Of a DNA stretch of 24,705 nucleotides, positions 22,659 to 24,705 are shown piece after piece. The position numbers and the translations under genes were made by a program. Below the pieces are notes generated by a model. The model searched no databases. It was not told the origin of the DNA and saw only the letters and a list, made by a program, of their open reading frames with translations. Origin of the DNA: an uncultured Bacilli bacterium (GTDB lineage: Bacteria > Bacillota_I > Bacilli_A > RF39 > UBA660); the NCBI GenBank assembly GCA_934102255.1, contig CAKOSN010000028.1:1-24705 (forward strand). Reading direction: 5' to 3'. Position 1 is the first letter of the stretch. Each line of letters begins with the position of its first letter.

Positions 22659-23153
22659 CTATTTTTCTAATTGTTCTGAGTATAAGTTCAATGCGATAGA
22701 TAAATCTCTAACATATTGAATCATACCGCCAGCAAGTTGTGTCAACAATCCTTCACGAGATGGAATACTTGCATATTCGTTAATCGTTTCAAGGCTAGCA
22801 ACATTACCACTAATGATACCAACTCTAATAGTGGCTTTTTCATGTTCTTTAGCAAATTTGCTTAGAACTTTGATAGGTTCTAATAAAGATTCACCAAATA
22901 CGATTGCGTTAGGTCCTTCTAAGAATGCATCATCCATACCAATAGATAAGTCATTTAAAGCACGTCTAACTAATGTATTTTTATAAATTTTTACTTCACC
23001 ATTAGCATCTTTTAGATTTCTTCTTAATTCAGTAAATTCAGCAACTGTTAAACCTTGATAAGAGAATACAATTACAGACTCAGAAGCCTTAACTTTTTCG
23101 CTTATTTCAGAAACAACTGCAGCCTTTGCTTCAAGAATTTTCTTACTTGCCAT
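22659..23153 (-). CDS. rplJ: 50S ribosomal protein L10
   Basis: L10 is the base of the ribosomal stalk and binds L7/L12 dimers through its C-terminal helix. The 164-residue protein shows SVIVFSYQGLTVAEFTELRR, the EVKIYKNTLVRRAL segment, GPNAIVFGE, and the C-terminal IQYVRDLSIALNLYSEQLE. It is preceded by the L10-leader attenuator, through which free L10 (with L7/L12) would reduce its own synthesis. Confidence 0.98.
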   Translation of the reverse strand: MASKKILEAKAAVVSEISEKVKASESVIVFSYQGLTVAEFTELRRNLKDANGEVKIYKNTLVRRALNDLSIGMDDAFLEGPNAIVFGESLLEPIKVLSKFAKEHEKATIRVGIISGNVASLETINEYASIPSREGLLTQLAGGMIQYVRDLSIALNLYSEQLEK

Positions 23154-23185
23154 AGTTTTTTGTGTCCTTTCTATAAATTTTATAT

Positions 23186-23282
23186 AAAAAAGCTTTCCAA
23201 TCAGGAAAGGTTAAAGAATTTTATCTTTATTTTCCCTCGGTAAGATTTATTTTTGTACTTACTGTCTTTGGTATATTAGGCT
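23186..23282 (-). ncRNA. L10 leader (ribosomal protein autoregulatory RNA) with attenuator
   Basis: The 150-nt gap between rplA and rplJ matches the Firmicutes L10 leader. The conserved segments ACCAAAGACAGTAAGT (about 23256-23271) and CTTACCGAGGG (about 23235-23245) form the kinked L10-binding stem. It is followed by a terminator hairpin, CTTTCC (23193-23198) with GGAAAG (23204-23209), and a T run. Binding of the L10 complex is known in this family to favour termination before rplJ-rplL, while L11 and L1 upstream are spared. Confidence 0.85.
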
Positions 23283-23303
23283 TTTTTAACTTATTTAATA
23301 AAA

Positions 23304-23999
23304 TTAGATTCCAAATGAATTTTTATCTAATTTAATTCCAGGTCCCATTGTAGATGCTACAGAGATATTTTCAATGTAGTTACCTTTAACAGTAGATGGT
23401 TTAACCTTAACAATAGTATTTAATACATAAGTTAAGTTTTCTAGTAATTGTTCATCAGTAAATGAAACTTTACCAATAATTGTATGAACATTACCAAATG
23501 AATCAGTCTTGTATGATACCATACCTTTTTTGATATCTTCAACTGCTTTAGCAGTATTCATTGTAACAGTACCAGTCTTAGGGTTTGGCATTAAACCTTT
23601 AGGTCCTAAAACACGACCAATTCTACCAAGTTGTGCCATCATATCTGGTGTTGCAACGATTACATCATAATCAAACCAATTTTCTTTTTGAATTTTTTCA
23701 ATCATATCAGTATCGCCAACATAGTCAGCACCAGCATTTTTAGCAGCAGTAGCAGCTTCACCCTTAGCAATAACTAAAACTTTTTTAGTTTTACCAGTTC
23801 CATTAGGAAGTACAAATGAACCTCTTAATTGTTGATCTGCTTTTTTAGTATCTAAATTTAGTTTAATGGCAACTTCTACAGTACTATCAAATTTAGCAGT
23901 AGCAGTTTCTTTAACTAATTTAATAGCTTCTTCTTTAGTATATAATGTATTTTTATCTACTTTTTTAGAAGCTTCCACATACTTTTTGCCTTTTTTCAT
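23304..23999 (-). CDS. rplA: 50S ribosomal protein L1
   Basis: L1 forms the mobile stalk at the E site and is a translational repressor of its own operon in many bacteria. The 231-residue protein has the normal length and motifs: YTKEEAIKLVKETATAKFD, GSFVLPNGTGKTKKVLVIA, GPKGLMPNPKTGTVT and TMGPGIKLD near the end. An AAAGGAAA Shine-Dalgarno sequence lies before the ATG. It lies 56 bp after rplK. Confidence 0.98.
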   Translation of the reverse strand: MKKGKKYVEASKKVDKNTLYTKEEAIKLVKETATAKFDSTVEVAIKLNLDTKKADQQLRGSFVLPNGTGKTKKVLVIAKGEAATAAKNAGADYVGDTDMIEKIQKENWFDYDVIVATPDMMAQLGRIGRVLGPKGLMPNPKTGTVTMNTAKAVEDIKKGMVSYKTDSFGNVHTIIGKVSFTDEQLLENLTYVLNTIVKVKPSTVKGNYIENISVASTMGPGIKLDKNSFGI

Positions 24000-24055
24000 A
24001 CTTATTTCCTTTCTAATTGTGGTTTATTAGCGGAATTATTTTTTCTATTTTGTAA

Positions 24056-24652
24056 TTACTTTTCTTCTTCTTCAGTTTCTTTAGATTTGTCGTTAATTAC
24101 TTCAACTTCACCGATTGTTGCGTTCTTATTTGCTTCTTCAGCAGCTTCTAATTCAGCTTCGCGTTTTGCAGCTTCAGCTTCTTCTAAAGCAGCTTCTTTA
24201 CCTTGTTCAGCTAATTCTTTATCATTTAAGCCTTCAATAGCAACGCCCATGTTTCTAGCAGTACCTTCAACAATGTTCATTGCAGCTTCTAATGTATAGC
24301 AATTTAAATCAGGTAATTTAGTTTCAGCAATTTCTTTTAACTGGTCAACAGTTAAAGTTGCAACTACTTCGTTAGCTCCCTTAGTGCTACCTTTTTGAAT
24401 TTTAGCAGCCTTCTTAATTAAGAATGGAGCTGGTGGAGTTTTTAACACAAAATCGAATGATCTATCATCATAGATTGTGATAACGCATGGAAGAACATCT
24501 CCCATTTTATCTCTAGATGCATCATTGAATTTTGAGCAAAAATCTTGTAAGTTAATTCCTGCTGGTCCTAACACAGTACCTACTGGAGGAGCTGGTGTTG
24601 CTTTACCGGCTGGAATTTGTAATTTAATTCTTTTTACGATTTCTTTAGCCAC
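24056..24652 (-). CDS. rplK: 50S ribosomal protein L11 with acidic C-terminal extension
   Basis: L11 is part of the GTPase-associated centre and the target of thiopeptides. Residues 1-140 are a complete L11: MAKEIVKRIKLQIPAGKATP, PPVGTVLGPAGINLQDFC, the linker Pro-rich KTPPAPFLIKKAA, KGANEVVATLT and the usual end AMNIVEGTARNMGV. The protein then goes on for about 58 residues (141-198), very rich in Glu and Ala (LEEAEAAKREAELEAAEEAN) and ending in KETEEEEK. Usual L11 has about 141 residues. I chose the GTG at 24650-24652, 8 bp after a perfect AGGAGG, because it gives the family N-terminus; an upstream GTG at 24661 overlaps the Shine-Dalgarno sequence. Confidence 0.96.
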   Translation of the reverse strand: MAKEIVKRIKLQIPAGKATPAPPVGTVLGPAGINLQDFCSKFNDASRDKMGDVLPCVITIYDDRSFDFVLKTPPAPFLIKKAAKIQKGSTKGANEVVATLTVDQLKEIAETKLPDLNCYTLEAAMNIVEGTARNMGVAIEGLNDKELAEQGKEAALEEAEAAKREAELEAAEEANKNATIGEVEVINDKSKETEEEEK

Positions 24653-24661
24653 GAAAAACAC

Positions 24662-24705
24662 CTCCTATAAAATATTTTGTCGCGTAAGTGGTGTGGGCAT
24701 TCCGC
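24662..24705 (-). other. Upstream leader of rplK, G+C-rich at the right edge
   Basis: The AGGAGG of rplK lies here. The last 25 bases are about 64 % G+C, far above the surroundings, and on the minus strand run GCGGAATGCCCACACCACTT and onward. None of the three frames looks like the end of nusG, the usual upstream gene. It may be a structured leader, but the edge cuts it and I cannot assign it. Confidence 0.3.

Noticed and set aside
16834..24652. A UGA=Trp (Mycoplasma-type) genetic code
   Set aside because: Trp in conserved places (for example DWMEQEKERG in EF-G) is TGG, and TGA ends rnr and the serine hydrolase gene at the expected positions.
1..24705. CRISPR arrays, insertion sequences, prophage or tRNA genes
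   Set aside because: No regularly spaced palindromic repeats, transposase or integrase frames, or cloverleaf-like segments were seen on either strand.

Overview
The window reads as part of a low-GC Firmicutes genome. It is strongly A+T-rich, carries Firmicutes-type Shine-Dalgarno (SD) sites (AGGAGG, GGTGA) and sigma-A promoters, and has Bacilli-like gene neighbourhoods: cdaA-cdaR, secG/rnr/smpB, and L11-L1-L10-L7/L12 followed by S12-S7-EF-G-EF-Tu. TGG encodes Trp and TGA is used as a stop (for example at the end of rnr), so the standard bacterial code applies and this is not a UGA=Trp mollicute. An uncultured gut Bacilli lineage (RF39- or Erysipelotrichia-like) is a reasonable inference but cannot be proved here. 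Almost every gene lies on the minus strand.

Right to left (direction of transcription): positions 24652-22261 hold rplK, rplA, an L10-leader attenuator, rplJ and rplL, closed by a strong terminator. In most bacteria rpoB and rpoC follow. Here they are absent, and a two-gene cassette of membrane-anchored, pilin-like proteins (22163-21214) sits there with its own promoter. The str operon (rpsL, rpsG, fusA, tuf; 21076-16834) follows from a consensus promoter. Next come a membrane-anchored class A beta-lactamase-fold protein, a DUF308 membrane protein, enolase, secG, an isolated type IV pilin-like gene, and the mRNA-decay and ribosome-rescue pair rnr-smpB.

The left half (10051-689) is mostly cell-envelope and signalling functions: a DUF3048 (YerB-like) membrane protein, an Asn-rich single-pass protein, the c-di-AMP synthase cdaA with its regulator cdaR, a small DUF378 protein (the only plus-strand gene), a LolA-like/DUF4367-like lipoprotein, a small membrane-anchored unknown, an S41 (CtpA-type) protease, and a nucleoside tri-/diphosphate phosphatase. 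At the far left a consensus promoter and a boxA-like leader read off the edge toward what should be a 16S rRNA gene starting just outside the window.

Most of this is conserved core machinery. The points most worth a second look are the pilin-like pair that takes the place of rpoBC, a third pilin-like gene between secG and rnr, an acidic C-terminal extension of about 58 residues on L11, a Pro-to-Ile change in the streptomycin loop of S12, a DGG instead of DGA motif in CdaA, and several terminators built into the ends of reading frames.
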